A stretch of DNA of 64,000 nt from positions 9,482 to 73,481 of the forward strand of contig CAZVYJ010000010.1 in NCBI GenBank assembly GCA_964631565.1. Reading direction: 5' to 3'. The position numbers and the translations under genes were made by a program. The DNA is from CAZVYJ01 sp964631565. Lineage in GTDB: Bacteria; Planctomycetota; Phycisphaerae; SM23-33. Below the pieces are notes generated by a model. The model worked only from the letters and a program-made list of their open reading frames with translations, was not told the origin of the DNA and ran no database searches. This document shows positions 8,367 to 17,357 of this stretch, piece after piece. Positions within the stretch are counted from its first letter, which is position 1, and each line of letters opens with the position of its first letter.

Positions 8367-9212
8367 TCAACTCTGATGGACAGCCTCAAGCTCATCGGTG
8401 CCGATGAACTCGACGTGATCTATCGTTCGCCCGCCGAACCGCTCGCCGACACGGGCGAACCGCTGCGGATTGTCAGTAGTGTAACAAGTGAGCCTTCCGC
8501 CGCTGCTGCGGGGGCTTCTCATGCCGGACAGGCCCAGTCGCCGCTGGGTTTCCCTTGCAGCCGCCGCCGCTGAACTCACCAGCGTGCAGCCCGGCCCCAT
8601 GAGCTTGCCGATAGCGCCTGCCAGCAGCGGATAATGCGTGCAGCCGAGTATCAGCGCGCCGGGCCTGTGGCGCTGCAGCGTCCGCAGATAATCGCTCAGC
8701 ACCGAAAGCACGATGGGGTCGTTTTCGTCGCGGCCTTCTTCGACAATCGGCACCAGCAGCGGGCATGCCACGGAAATAACTTTACGCTTCGCGTCCAGCC
8801 TGGCTATCGCCTGCTCGTACGCGCCGGATGCGACTGTCGCCTCGGTTCCGATTACGCCGATGGGCGCATCGGTGGCTTCAACGGCGGCTGCGGCGCCGGG
8901 GCGTATTACGTCGATGACTTCCACGGGGCAGGTCTCCTGCAGCACGTCGATGGCGGCGGCTGAGGCGGTGTTGCAGGCGACGACTATCATCTTGGGATCG
9001 AACCGCAGAAGAAACGCGGCGTCCTCGCGGGCGAAGCGACGCACGGTTGAAAGCGACTTTATGCCGTACGGCACGCGGGCCGAATCGCCCAGATATACGA
9101 TATCCTCGCCGCGCATCGCCGAGCCGAGTTCGCGGACGACGGTCAGGCCGCCTATCCCCGAATCAAACACGCCTATGGGGCGCTCGCACATGTTAACTGC
9201 ATCATTCGGCAT
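8367..9212 (-). CDS. murI: Glutamate racemase
   Basis: It makes D-glutamate for peptidoglycan. Motifs in order are GVFDSGIGGLTVVREL, YLGDSARVPYG, the first catalytic Cys in VACNTASA, and the second in LGCTHYPLL. The ATG at 9212 has GGAAG at a good distance. A GTG at 9236 would add eight residues without a better site. The stop codon is next to the start of the HEAT lipoprotein, so the two are probably one operon. Confidence 0.95.
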   Translation of the reverse strand: MPNDAVNMCERPIGVFDSGIGGLTVVRELGSAMRGEDIVYLGDSARVPYGIKSLSTVRRFAREDAAFLLRFDPKMIVVACNTASAAAIDVLQETCPVEVIDVIRPGAAAAVEATDAPIGVIGTEATVASGAYEQAIARLDAKRKVISVACPLLVPIVEEGRDENDPIVLSVLSDYLRTLQRHRPGALILGCTHYPLLAGAIGKLMGPGCTLVSSAAAAARETQRRLGLSGMRSPRSSGGRLTCYTTDNPQRFARVGERFGGRTIDHVEFIGTDELEAVHQS

Positions 9213-9326
9213 TTCATGCTTCCAGGAAACAGACACAGAGTACCCTCCCCCGCCCCGCAGAGCAAGAAAATGACCCTTCCCGGCTGCCCCTATGAGCCGA
9301 TTCTTTACAAAATCTTAAAAACAAGG

Positions 9327-9356
9327 TGGGGCTTCCCGTACGGGCAAGCTGCCCCA
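9327..9356. repeat. Nested palindromic repeat in the murI upstream spacer
   Basis: TGGGGC at 9327-9332 pairs with GCCCCA at 9351-9356. Inside them CCCGTACGGG at 9335-9344 is a perfect palindrome. It looks like a REP-type unit. No T-run follows, so it is not a classical terminator. Confidence 0.45.
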
Positions 9357-9405
9357 GCCTACAATCTACAAGCCGACCTCACCCGTGCAGGCTGTGGCGA
9401 GGAAC

Positions 9406-9428
9406 GAAGCGACAAAGTCCCGGCTTTT
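9406..9428. repeat. GAAGCGACAAAGTCCC dispersed repeat, copy 1
   Basis: Sixteen bases, GAAGCGACAAAGTCCC, are identical to 33739-33754, and both copies continue into a T-rich stretch. Here it lies in the spacer between murI and the next gene. Confidence 0.55.
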
Positions 9429-9432
9429 CAAA

Positions 9433-9894
9433 TCAAACAATCCCCAGAATCCTACAAATTGCATCCGGCTCAATACGATATCGCGAGCCGCGGCCCTGGT
9501 AGAATCCGTGGGCGGCTATCATGTTAACCGACAGCGGCGTGAAGAAATATTTTCCGCCGGTTCGAGTGTCGGTAAGCTCCACCTCGCCTTTAGGCCAGAC
9601 GCCGTCGCCAAAGGGGCTTGGTATCCGCCCCATCGCTTCGCGGTAAACCGCCCGCAGGTTTTCACCGGCGCCGACGCTGACTTCCGCGCCCTGAGCCGCC
9701 ATTGCCGCGTCGAGAATCGCAGCCAGCCCGGCCGCGATTCGCTCGTGCGTCGTTCCCAGCGACTCGACGGCTGACCGGTCGGCGTCGAGAATATCCTCCA
9801 GCGGGCGGGTGTCAGTGCCGAGAAAACCGTCCCGGCAGAACACCCCCGGCGCCATCCGCCGGATAACTTTCTGAATGTAAGGACTGTGTTTCAT
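9433..9894 (-). CDS. Conserved-looking protein of unknown function
   Basis: A soluble 153-residue protein with no signal peptide or membrane segment. It starts MKHSPYIQKVIRRMAPG and ends with a segment including KYFFTPLSVNMIAAHGFYQGRG. I do not recognise the family. It follows nqrF by one base on the same strand, so it probably belongs to the nqr transcript. A role in assembly or function of the NQR complex is possible but not shown. Confidence 0.7.
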   Translation of the reverse strand: MKHSPYIQKVIRRMAPGVFCRDGFLGTDTRPLEDILDADRSAVESLGTTHERIAAGLAAILDAAMAAQGAEVSVGAGENLRAVYREAMGRIPSPFGDGVWPKGEVELTDTRTGGKYFFTPLSVNMIAAHGFYQGRGSRYRIEPDAICRILGIV

Positions 9895-9895
9895 A

Positions 9896-10999
9896 TTACG
9901 CGAATTTGTCGTAGAAGATTTTATCCTCGGTAATGCCGTGTTCGTTGAGAACCTTTATCGACGCGTCTATCATCCCGGGCGAGCCGCAAAGGTAGCCTTC
10001 CTTCTCGCTGCCGTCGCCGATATGCCTGCCGACCACGTCGGTTATCAGGCCTCGCTCGCCCTTCCAGCTGTCGCCGACGTCATTTCCGCTAAGAGCCGGC
10101 GTGAACGTGAACCAGTCCAGCTCGCTTTCAAGCTGCCGCAGTTCGTCGATGAAAAACATGTCCTGTTCTTTGACGGCTCCGAAGAAATAATTGCACTTTC
10201 GCGAAATGCCCTTCTCTTTCATATGGCGGATCATGGACCAGAACGGCGCCATGCCCGACCCGCCGGCAATCCAGACCATTTCCCTGCCGGTCTCGCTCAG
10301 GCGGAAGTCGCCGAACGGACCGGTGAACTTCACCTCGTCGCCCTCATTGAGCCGAGTGAACACCCACGTCGTGCAGATGCCGTTGGGAACCAGGCGGATA
10401 ATAAGCTCGATGTGCCTGTTATCGCTCGGCGGGCTGGAGATGCTGTACGCCCTGAAGACCGGCTCGGGATTGTCGCCGTAGGCGGGCGTTTCCAGCTGGA
10501 CATACTTTCCGGGCGTAAACTCGATTGTCTCCGGCTCGATGAGTTTTATGCGCAGTTCCTTGATGTCGCGGGTAAGATCGCGAATCCTCTCAACGGTCCC
10601 GCGGAACTCCTTGACAGACAGCAATTCTTCGGGGATTTCGATGGCCAGGTCGTTGCGGACCTTGCACTGGCAGCTTATGCGGACGCCGTCCCTGATTTCC
10701 TGCTCGGTAAGCAGCGGAATTTCAGTGGGCGAAAGCGGGCTGCCGCCGCCGGTGATTTTCACTTTGCAGTAGCCGCACGTACCGCGTCCGCCGCACGCGG
10801 ATGCCAGGTATATTCCCTCGGCCCGCAGCGTCGCCAGCAGATCCCTTCCGCCTTCCGCCTCGAACTGTTTGCCGCCGGAGTTGATATCGATTTTGCATGT
10901 GCCGTAGTTGACCAGTATCCGCTCAGCCGCAAGCAGCAGCACGGCGAACACAGTCGTCAGCAGGCAGACCAGGGCGGTAGCTATCAGGACTTGTATCAC
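9896..10999 (-). CDS. nqrF: Na+-translocating NADH:quinone oxidoreductase subunit F
   Basis: The NADH-oxidising subunit, 367 residues. One N-terminal membrane helix is followed by a 2Fe-2S domain with cysteines in ACGGRGTCGYCKV and a fourth in ISCQC. Then comes an FAD-binding RAYSISSP motif and an NADH-binding GGSGMAPFWSM motif. It passes electrons from NADH into the Na+ pump. It is the last recognised subunit gene of nqrBCDEF, seven bases after nqrE. Confidence 0.95.
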   Translation of the reverse strand: MIQVLIATALVCLLTTVFAVLLLAAERILVNYGTCKIDINSGGKQFEAEGGRDLLATLRAEGIYLASACGGRGTCGYCKVKITGGGSPLSPTEIPLLTEQEIRDGVRISCQCKVRNDLAIEIPEELLSVKEFRGTVERIRDLTRDIKELRIKLIEPETIEFTPGKYVQLETPAYGDNPEPVFRAYSISSPPSDNRHIELIIRLVPNGICTTWVFTRLNEGDEVKFTGPFGDFRLSETGREMVWIAGGSGMAPFWSMIRHMKEKGISRKCNYFFGAVKEQDMFFIDELRQLESELDWFTFTPALSGNDVGDSWKGERGLITDVVGRHIGDGSEKEGYLCGSPGMIDASIKVLNEHGITEDKIFYDKFA

Positions 11000-11006
11000 T
11001 TGCGGA

Positions 11007-11651
11007 TTAAACCTTTATCATTCCGGTGAAAATAACGAACGCCAATGCCATTATGCCGGCGATTATCAGTGTGATGCCGGGACCTTCCAGCGCCTTCGGC
11101 ACGCGGGATTTCCGCATCCGCCATCGCAGCCCGGCCATAAGAACTATCGCAATGAACCAGCCCATGCCCGATCCGAAACCGTAAATCAGCGAATCGAAGC
11201 CCCGGAAGCCCTTGTTAACCATGAACAGGCTGGCGCCGAGTATCGCGCAGTTGACGGTGATAAGAGGCAGGAATATGCCGAACGCGTAGTAAAGCTTAAG
11301 GCTGATGCGTTCCATTATCATTTCGACAAGCTGCACGAAGGCTGCGATGACAATGATGAACAATATCAGCTTGAGGCTCTCAGCCGGAACGCCGTACGGC
11401 TCCAGCGGCGTCAGCACGTACCAGTACAGCAGCGAATTCAGATACACGGTGAAGGTCGTCACGAACATCACCGCCAGCCCCATGCCGAACGCGCTTTTAA
11501 GTTCGCGGCTGATCGAAAGGAACGGGCAGAGGCCGAGGAATCGCGTCAGCAGGATGTTTTCGGTGACGGCAGCGGAAACAAGAATCACCAGCATGCTGAC
11601 GGCCGGGGCGGCTTCGACGTTGGTTTGCGCTTGGGCCAGCATTGAAATCAT
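11007..11651 (-). CDS. nqrE: Na+-NQR subunit E (RnfA-like)
   Basis: A membrane protein of 214 residues with six predicted helices. It contains the family segment AAVTENILLTRFLGLCPFL and a repeated conserved Cys in ITVNCAILG; together these help form the membrane iron centre. The ATG at 11651 overlaps the nqrD stop as ATGA. A longer upstream reading only covers nqrD out of frame. Confidence 0.94.
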   Translation of the reverse strand: MISMLAQAQTNVEAAPAVSMLVILVSAAVTENILLTRFLGLCPFLSISRELKSAFGMGLAVMFVTTFTVYLNSLLYWYVLTPLEPYGVPAESLKLILFIIVIAAFVQLVEMIMERISLKLYYAFGIFLPLITVNCAILGASLFMVNKGFRGFDSLIYGFGSGMGWFIAIVLMAGLRWRMRKSRVPKALEGPGITLIIAGIMALAFVIFTGMIKV

Positions 11652-12325
11652 TTGGCGCCTCCCGCTTTCTGCGGCGAGGCGGCTTCCTTGCGCATCGCGA
11701 TGCCTCGCGCTATCCACACCATCACGCCCAGCACGAAGAACGCGCCGGGCGGCATGACCATGATCACCCACTGCGAGTTATTCGCCGCCATCCACGCCCG
11801 CAGCGTCGTGCCCCACATTGAAATATCGTACCCGAACACCGTGCCGAAACCGAGTATCTCGCGAATCGTCGCGACGCTCATAAGCAGCATCGAATAGCCC
11901 AGCCCGGCGCCCAGGCCGTCGGCGAAGGCGGGCAGGGGTTTGTTCTTCGACGCAAACGCCTCCAGCCGCCCGAGCACGATGCAGTTGGTTATTATCAGTC
12001 CGACGTACGCAGCGATATCTTTGTGCACCTCCGCAAAGTACGCTCGCAGCACTATATCCACCACGATTACGTAAACCGCGATTATCAGCACGTTGATCAT
12101 CATGCGTACTCGCCGCGGAATGTAGTTCCGCAGCAGGCTCACGGTAATCCCGCTCATCGTCGTCGCCCAGATAAGCCCGCCGCACATCAGCAGCGTGTTG
12201 AACATGCGATTGGTCACCGCCAGCGCAGAACAGATGCCGAGCACCTGACGGAAGATGGGGTTCTCCGCCCATATCTGCGTCAGCAGCGCCTGCCTCGCCG
12301 TCACTTTGTCCTGTGGCGTGGCCAT
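11648..12325 (-). CDS. nqrD: Na+-NQR subunit D (RnfE-like)
   Basis: A membrane protein of 225 residues with six predicted helices. Family features include ENPIFRQVLGICSALAVTNRM at the N-terminus and IITNCIVLGRLEAFA, which carries the conserved Cys. The basic tail is slightly longer than usual. It is one base from nqrC and overlaps nqrE by four. Confidence 0.94.
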   Translation of the reverse strand: MATPQDKVTARQALLTQIWAENPIFRQVLGICSALAVTNRMFNTLLMCGGLIWATTMSGITVSLLRNYIPRRVRMMINVLIIAVYVIVVDIVLRAYFAEVHKDIAAYVGLIITNCIVLGRLEAFASKNKPLPAFADGLGAGLGYSMLLMSVATIREILGFGTVFGYDISMWGTTLRAWMAANNSQWVIMVMPPGAFFVLGVMVWIARGIAMRKEAASPQKAGGAK

Positions 12326-12326
12326 G

Positions 12327-13124
12327 TCAGTCGCCTTCTCCAGTAAGCCCGGCCGCCCGGGCCGCCCGGACGAATTGTTCGATGTCCCTGTTCATGAATT
12401 TTTCGACGGCCTTCGACGTGCCTGTCGCACCGGTTATCGCATCCACGTGCCGGTCGTATCCCGGACTGCCCGGATCGGGGGCCTGCCGGGTTATGTTAAT
12501 GTAACCGCCCGACTTCGGCGGCGTAATATCAAGGCCTCTCGCTTCGGATTCACCTTGGCGCCTGTGCGGGCGGAACTGGTCGCGGAACTCCGGCTCGCTT
12601 ATCCTGCCGCCCAGGCCCGGCGTCTCGCTGTGCCTGAGGAACACCACGCCGAGCGTCTGTTTGCAGTCCGGGGTGACTGCGAGATAGCCGTCTATTCTCG
12701 CCCAGAAGCCGACGCCGCTTATCGGAAACGCGTAACCTGCGATTTTGTCGCGGGCGTGTATGTCAGGCTTGGCGTCGGGTGAAAGGTCCGCCTTGAACGC
12801 GACAAGGATTTTGAATTTCCTGCCGCTTTGAGGGTCCGTGATGACTATCGGACTGCGCCTCATGTCGCTCTTGTCGGCGTCCGGATCTTCGTATCCGGCT
12901 ATCCGGCCGGCGACAAGTCTGGCGATTTCTTTATCGCTCATGTCCTTGATGTTTCCCAGACCGAACACGTCAACCAGAGCCTTTTCGGTAAGCAGTTTCT
13001 CGTTAGCCTTGACCGTCGATTCGGTCAGGGCATGCAGCGACATTATCGCAAAGGTGAATACGGCCGAAACCGTCAGCGAAAAGATAATCACGTAAGCGGG
13101 GCTTTTGTTTATGTCGAACTTCAT
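12327..13124 (-). CDS. nqrC: Na+-NQR subunit C, covalent FMN carrier
   Basis: An N-terminal membrane helix is followed by an FMN-binding domain. The motif VDAITGATGTSKAV near the C-terminus holds the Thr that receives FMN through a phosphoester bond made by ApbE. The ATG at 13124 overlaps the nqrB stop as ATGA and gives MKFDINKSPAY. Upstream in-frame starts would run into nqrB. No apbE gene is in the window. Confidence 0.93.
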   Translation of the reverse strand: MKFDINKSPAYVIIFSLTVSAVFTFAIMSLHALTESTVKANEKLLTEKALVDVFGLGNIKDMSDKEIARLVAGRIAGYEDPDADKSDMRRSPIVITDPQSGRKFKILVAFKADLSPDAKPDIHARDKIAGYAFPISGVGFWARIDGYLAVTPDCKQTLGVVFLRHSETPGLGGRISEPEFRDQFRPHRRQGESEARGLDITPPKSGGYINITRQAPDPGSPGYDRHVDAITGATGTSKAVEKFMNRDIEQFVRAARAAGLTGEGD

Positions 13125-14224
13125 GCCGCAGCCCCTTTCGTTTTTTTGCGGTTCTCGAGCCAACCGGCGCCAAGGTCAAGCAGCGGTGCGATAAGGTTGC
13201 CCAGAAGCAGCGAAAACGATGCTGCCGCCACGAACACGCCCCGCCACCGCAGGACGACGATACAGAAACCAATGAAAAACGCGTAGGCGAACATCGCCGA
13301 TTTTTTGCTCGGTGCGGTGACCGGCTCGGTGACCATGAAGACCAGAACGTAAAGCGTCGTGCCGGCGAGCAGGTTTATCTCCAGCGGCGGAACCCCGCCG
13401 GGGCCGGAAAATCCCAAAATGTCGCGAAACAGCGTGTTGGCGAACACCACTCCCGCCAGCCCGCTCAGCATCAGCCGCCAGTTGGCCGTCCGGGTCGCCA
13501 GCAGATAAACAGCAGCCAGAACAATCAGCAGGCCGCAGCCCTCGCCGATGCTCCCGGCCGAAAGTATCCGATGCGCGCCGTCCGGAGTGGTGAACGTACC
13601 GCCGATGTTGCCCAGCAGCAGGTCGAGCCAGTTTGTCGGCTCCTGGTATTCGCGATAAACCCACAGGGGCGAAGCCTGGCTGACGGCGTCGGAGACACGC
13701 ATGCCCGTGCGGCTCAGATAGGCGGGAAGTTCTTTCAGACTCTCGAACGACCAGTGCGCGAACCCGCCGGGGAAGCCCTTGAACACCGGCACGAACTTAG
13801 CGGTAATCGGAACCGGGAAGCATACGTAAATGAACGCCCTTCCCACGATGGCCGGGTTGGCTATATTCCGCCCGAATCCGCCGAAGACCTCCTTGCCGAA
13901 CAGAATGGCCACGGCGGCGCCTGCCGCAGCTATCCAGAACGGCGTCGTAGGCGGCAGCGAAAGCGCCAGCAGCCAGCAGGTGACGAAATTCGCCATCGAC
14001 ACGCCCTTTCCGCGCCGGCGGCAGGCGATAAACTCGATGATGAACCCCGTCGTCTGGCAGATAAGCAGCAGCGCCAGCACTCGCCAGCCGAAAAAATAAA
14101 TCCCGGCGACAAGCAGCGGCGTCAGCGCGTAGACCATCCGCATCTGGACGGGCTGTTTCATCAGCAGAGGAGGCGATTGGGCCTTGGTCGCTCCCGCTCC
14201 GTCGTTTGAAGATGCCTTGCCCAT
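13121..14224 (-). CDS. nqrB: Na+-NQR subunit B (RnfD-like), with an unusual FMN-attachment motif
   Basis: A large membrane subunit of 367 residues and about ten helices, belonging to the NqrB/RnfD family (GRNIANPAIVGRAFIY, VTEPVTAPSK). The usual FMN-attachment motif is of the form S/T-G/S-A-T-x-L, but here the site reads SDAVSQASPL with Ser in place of Thr. The ATG at 14224 with GGGA upstream was chosen over an ATG at 14242 with no binding site. nqrA, normally just upstream, is absent; the next gene upstream is a divergent rhamnosidase. Confidence 0.9.
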   Translation of the reverse strand: MGKASSNDGAGATKAQSPPLLMKQPVQMRMVYALTPLLVAGIYFFGWRVLALLLICQTTGFIIEFIACRRRGKGVSMANFVTCWLLALSLPPTTPFWIAAAGAAVAILFGKEVFGGFGRNIANPAIVGRAFIYVCFPVPITAKFVPVFKGFPGGFAHWSFESLKELPAYLSRTGMRVSDAVSQASPLWVYREYQEPTNWLDLLLGNIGGTFTTPDGAHRILSAGSIGEGCGLLIVLAAVYLLATRTANWRLMLSGLAGVVFANTLFRDILGFSGPGGVPPLEINLLAGTTLYVLVFMVTEPVTAPSKKSAMFAYAFFIGFCIVVLRWRGVFVAAASFSLLLGNLIAPLLDLGAGWLENRKKTKGAAA

Positions 14225-14315
14225 CGAAATTTCCCGCTGCATAATTTTGAGACATCGTCGAAGCGAACCGGCGTTAAGAATCGAAATGCCGCAAGGAAAA
14301 CGCTCGACGCTGCTG

Positions 14316-14333
14316 ATGTATGAGTATATACAT
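14316..14333. promoter_or_regulatory. Small palindrome upstream of the rhamnosidase gene
   Basis: ATGTAT, six bases, then ATACAT, about 50 bases before the ATG at 14385. The AGTATA core resembles the larger palindrome beside the AraC-type gene at 27502-27541. It is a possible operator and has not been tested. Confidence 0.3.
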
Positions 14334-14384
14334 GACCAATCCTAAAAATCAAAGCCGACGACGCAAAACCAGGAGATGTTTCGC

Positions 14385-17357
14385 ATGTTCAACGCCAGGG
14401 CAAAATGGATATGGTCGCACCAGGCAGACAGGGAATACAACAACTTCGTCTGCTTCCGACGCGTGTTCGAGATCGGCGGCGACGCGTTCGATGCAAATCT
14501 GCTGATAACCGCCGACACACGGTACGAGGTGTTCGTCAACGGCGAATGGCTGGGACACGGGCCTGTCCGCTCGTGGCCGTCGCCCTGGCCGGTGGACAGC
14601 TACGACCTGGCCGGCGTGCTGAAGCCGGGACGAAACGTCGTCACGGTCACCGTGCAGCACTTCGGCATCGGCACGTTCCAGTACGTTGCAACCGGGCCTG
14701 GACTCATCGCGCAGATCGACTGGCGCGAAGGCGCAACGCAGCGTCAAGTTGTCACGGACGACACGTGGCGAGCTGTCGCGACCGACGCCTACGGCTGGCC
14801 TGTCCCGCGGATATCATGCATGCAGGCATGGGAGGAGCAGTACGACGCGAACAAGCTGCCGCACGACTGGCGGCAGCCGCAGTTCGACGATTCGGCCTGG
14901 CCGAAAGCTGCGGTATTACGCTCCGCCGGCGAGGGCGAGCACGACAGGTTCGAGCATCGCGACATTCCGCAGCTTACGCGTGAACCGGTCCAGCCGGTAC
15001 GTCTGTGCGCCGCGGAAATCGTCCGGCCTTGCAATTACACATGGTCGATAAACCCGCACGACCTGCTGCAGCCGCTCGACCTGACCGCCAACCCGGTCTG
15101 GGCCAGGCTGCTTCTCGTGACGCATATCCACAGCGACAAGCCGCAGCAGGTTCAGTTCCAGCTGCCGCACAACCGCCCGGCCCGGCAGTGGAAGCTCAAC
15201 GGCCGGCCGCTCGAATTCAGCGACAAGTCGCTGCAGGACACTGACGGCGGAGTGGCGCACGCGAAGCTCAAGGCCGGCTGGAACACACTCATGGGCAGCA
15301 TGCCCGAAATGGAGCATTACTGGTGGGCGGTCATCAATATCTGGACGCAAAAACCCGTGCGGTTTTCCAACCAGTCCGGCAGTGAACGGACATCGCCGAC
15401 GCCATGGCTGGCCGTCGGACCGTTCGACGTCGGCAGCGGCGAGCCGCCGTGGAACAATACATACGAAAACGAAATTGTTCAACACAGGCAGTTCGCGCCG
15501 GGCGCGACGGCTGAACGGTTCGAGGAAATATGGACTCGCGGCGAACCGGCCGCCGCCGACCTGGCGGAAAAATTCGTCGCCCCGCTGGCGAAGCACATGG
15601 TCGCGGATGTCGACGTCTATGCCATTTGCGTTTCGGAGCGTCCTGTCGCAGCCCGGCCGAAAATCGACGAGCCGACCGCACTAATGCAGGACAACACCGA
15701 CTGGACGACTATTCACCCGTGCAAAGACGGCGACGTGCGGCTGCTGCTGGATTTCGGGCGCGAGGTCGTGGGCTTCCACGAAATCGAGCTTGACGCTCCG
15801 GCCGGTGCGATAGTCGACAGCTACAGCTTCGAGTTCATTCAGCGCGACGGGCGGAAAAATCTCACCGAGGGGCTGAACAACTCGTTCCGCTACGTCTGCC
15901 GCGAAGGCCGCCAGCGATACCGCACATGGATCCGCCGCGGCTTCCGCTATTCGTGGGTGACGTTCCGCAATTTCAGCCGGCCGATTCGCGTCCGCATGAT
16001 TCGCGTGCTGATGAGCACATACCCGGTCGACGGCGCCGGCGATTTCGCGTGCAGCGACAAGGTGCTGGAGCAGATATGGCACGTCGGCGCTCACAGCGTC
16101 CGCTGCTGCGCCGAAGACACGTACACCGACTGCCCGTCATACGAGCAGACGTTCTGGGTCGGCGATGCCCGCAACGAGGCGCTGGTGGACCTTGTGGCAA
16201 ACGGCGACCCGCGCCTCAGCGCACGATGCTGGCGGCTGGCCGGACGAAGCCTGGACCGATCCGTCATCGTCGAAAGCCAGGTTCCAAGCGCGTGGCGGAA
16301 TGTGCTGCCGGCATGGAGCTTCCTGTGGATGCGATGGGCGCAGGAGCACTACACGCTGTCGGGCGACAAGGCCTTTGCACGCGAGGCGATGAAATACCTC
16401 AGCCGCAACGCCGCCGGCATCGCAAAATGCCTCAACGCCGACGGGCTGTTCGAGCTGCCCGGCTGGAACATGTTCGACTGGGCGGCGATGGACACGCCGC
16501 AGAACGGCGTCGTCACGCACCTGAACTGCCAGGCGGTTCTCGGTCTGCGGCAGGCAGTGAAGCTCGCGACGCTCATCGGACAGAAAACGTTCGCCGAAAA
16601 ATGGACCTCGCTGGCCGACGGAATCGCAAAGGCGGTCAACAAGCATCTCTGGTGCGAGAAACGCAGGGCGTACATCGACTGCATCCGCGCCGACGGCAGC
16701 AGAAGCGACGTATTCAGCCAGCAGACGCAGACGGCGGCGTACATCTCCGGCGTGGCGGGCGGCGCAAGGGCGAAACGCTGCCGGGCGATTATCGAGAAGG
16801 CGCCCGCAGGTTTCGTGACGGCCGGAAGCCCGTTCTTCATGTTTTTCCTGCTTGAGGCGCTGGCCGGCGAAGGCGACTTCGACAGGCTGACTGACACTAT
16901 CCGCGACTACTGGGGCCCGCAGATTCACGAGGGCGCTACGACGTTCTGGGAGGCTTACCACCCGCAGGCCGCCAGGAAAACCCGCAGCCACTGTCACGGC
17001 TGGTCGGCGGCGCCGACATTTTTCCTCACGCAGCATGTTCTCGGCGTCCGGCCGGCCGAGCCGGGCTACGCGACGGTCCGCATCGCACCGCAGCCTGGCA
17101 GGCTGCAGTGGGCGCAGGGCCGCGTGCCGACGCCGCACGGCGTTGTAGAATGCATCTGGCGGCGCGAAGGCGAAACGTTCACGCTGGACGTCGCCCTGCC
17201 GGCCGGCGCAAAGGGCGAAATCGAGCTGCCGTTCAACGGTGAAATAGCCGTGGAAAAAGGCAGCGTGATAAAACTGAAAAGCGGCAAAGGAAAACCGGCT
17301 AGACTGCGGAGTGAATCAACTCGACTTCGGATAACGGTTAAAACCGGCCGCCGGTAA
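14385..17357 (+). CDS. Glycoside hydrolase, GH78 alpha-L-rhamnosidase type
   Basis: A large enzyme of 990 residues. The N-terminal half is made of beta-sandwich domains (sugar-binding type, for example TRYEVFVNGEWLGHGPVRS). The (alpha/alpha)6 catalytic barrel follows, covering about residues 560-920 (DTYTDCPSYEQTFWVGDARN, ESQVPSAWRNVLP). A short C-terminal sandwich ends the protein. It should release terminal rhamnose from plant or algal polymers. No clear signal peptide is seen, so it may act in the cytoplasm. AGGAG directly touches the ATG at 14376 and sits eight bases before the ATG at 14385, so the latter was chosen. The 3' end overlaps the convergent reductase gene by 20 bases. Confidence 0.85.
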   Translation: MFNARAKWIWSHQADREYNNFVCFRRVFEIGGDAFDANLLITADTRYEVFVNGEWLGHGPVRSWPSPWPVDSYDLAGVLKPGRNVVTVTVQHFGIGTFQYVATGPGLIAQIDWREGATQRQVVTDDTWRAVATDAYGWPVPRISCMQAWEEQYDANKLPHDWRQPQFDDSAWPKAAVLRSAGEGEHDRFEHRDIPQLTREPVQPVRLCAAEIVRPCNYTWSINPHDLLQPLDLTANPVWARLLLVTHIHSDKPQQVQFQLPHNRPARQWKLNGRPLEFSDKSLQDTDGGVAHAKLKAGWNTLMGSMPEMEHYWWAVINIWTQKPVRFSNQSGSERTSPTPWLAVGPFDVGSGEPPWNNTYENEIVQHRQFAPGATAERFEEIWTRGEPAAADLAEKFVAPLAKHMVADVDVYAICVSERPVAARPKIDEPTALMQDNTDWTTIHPCKDGDVRLLLDFGREVVGFHEIELDAPAGAIVDSYSFEFIQRDGRKNLTEGLNNSFRYVCREGRQRYRTWIRRGFRYSWVTFRNFSRPIRVRMIRVLMSTYPVDGAGDFACSDKVLEQIWHVGAHSVRCCAEDTYTDCPSYEQTFWVGDARNEALVDLVANGDPRLSARCWRLAGRSLDRSVIVESQVPSAWRNVLPAWSFLWMRWAQEHYTLSGDKAFAREAMKYLSRNAAGIAKCLNADGLFELPGWNMFDWAAMDTPQNGVVTHLNCQAVLGLRQAVKLATLIGQKTFAEKWTSLADGIAKAVNKHLWCEKRRAYIDCIRADGSRSDVFSQQTQTAAYISGVAGGARAKRCRAIIEKAPAGFVTAGSPFFMFFLLEALAGEGDFDRLTDTIRDYWGPQIHEGATTFWEAYHPQAARKTRSHCHGWSAAPTFFLTQHVLGVRPAEPGYATVRIAPQPGRLQWAQGRVPTPHGVVECIWRREGETFTLDVALPAGAKGEIELPFNGEIAVEKGSVIKLKSGKGKPARLRSESTRLRITVKTGRR

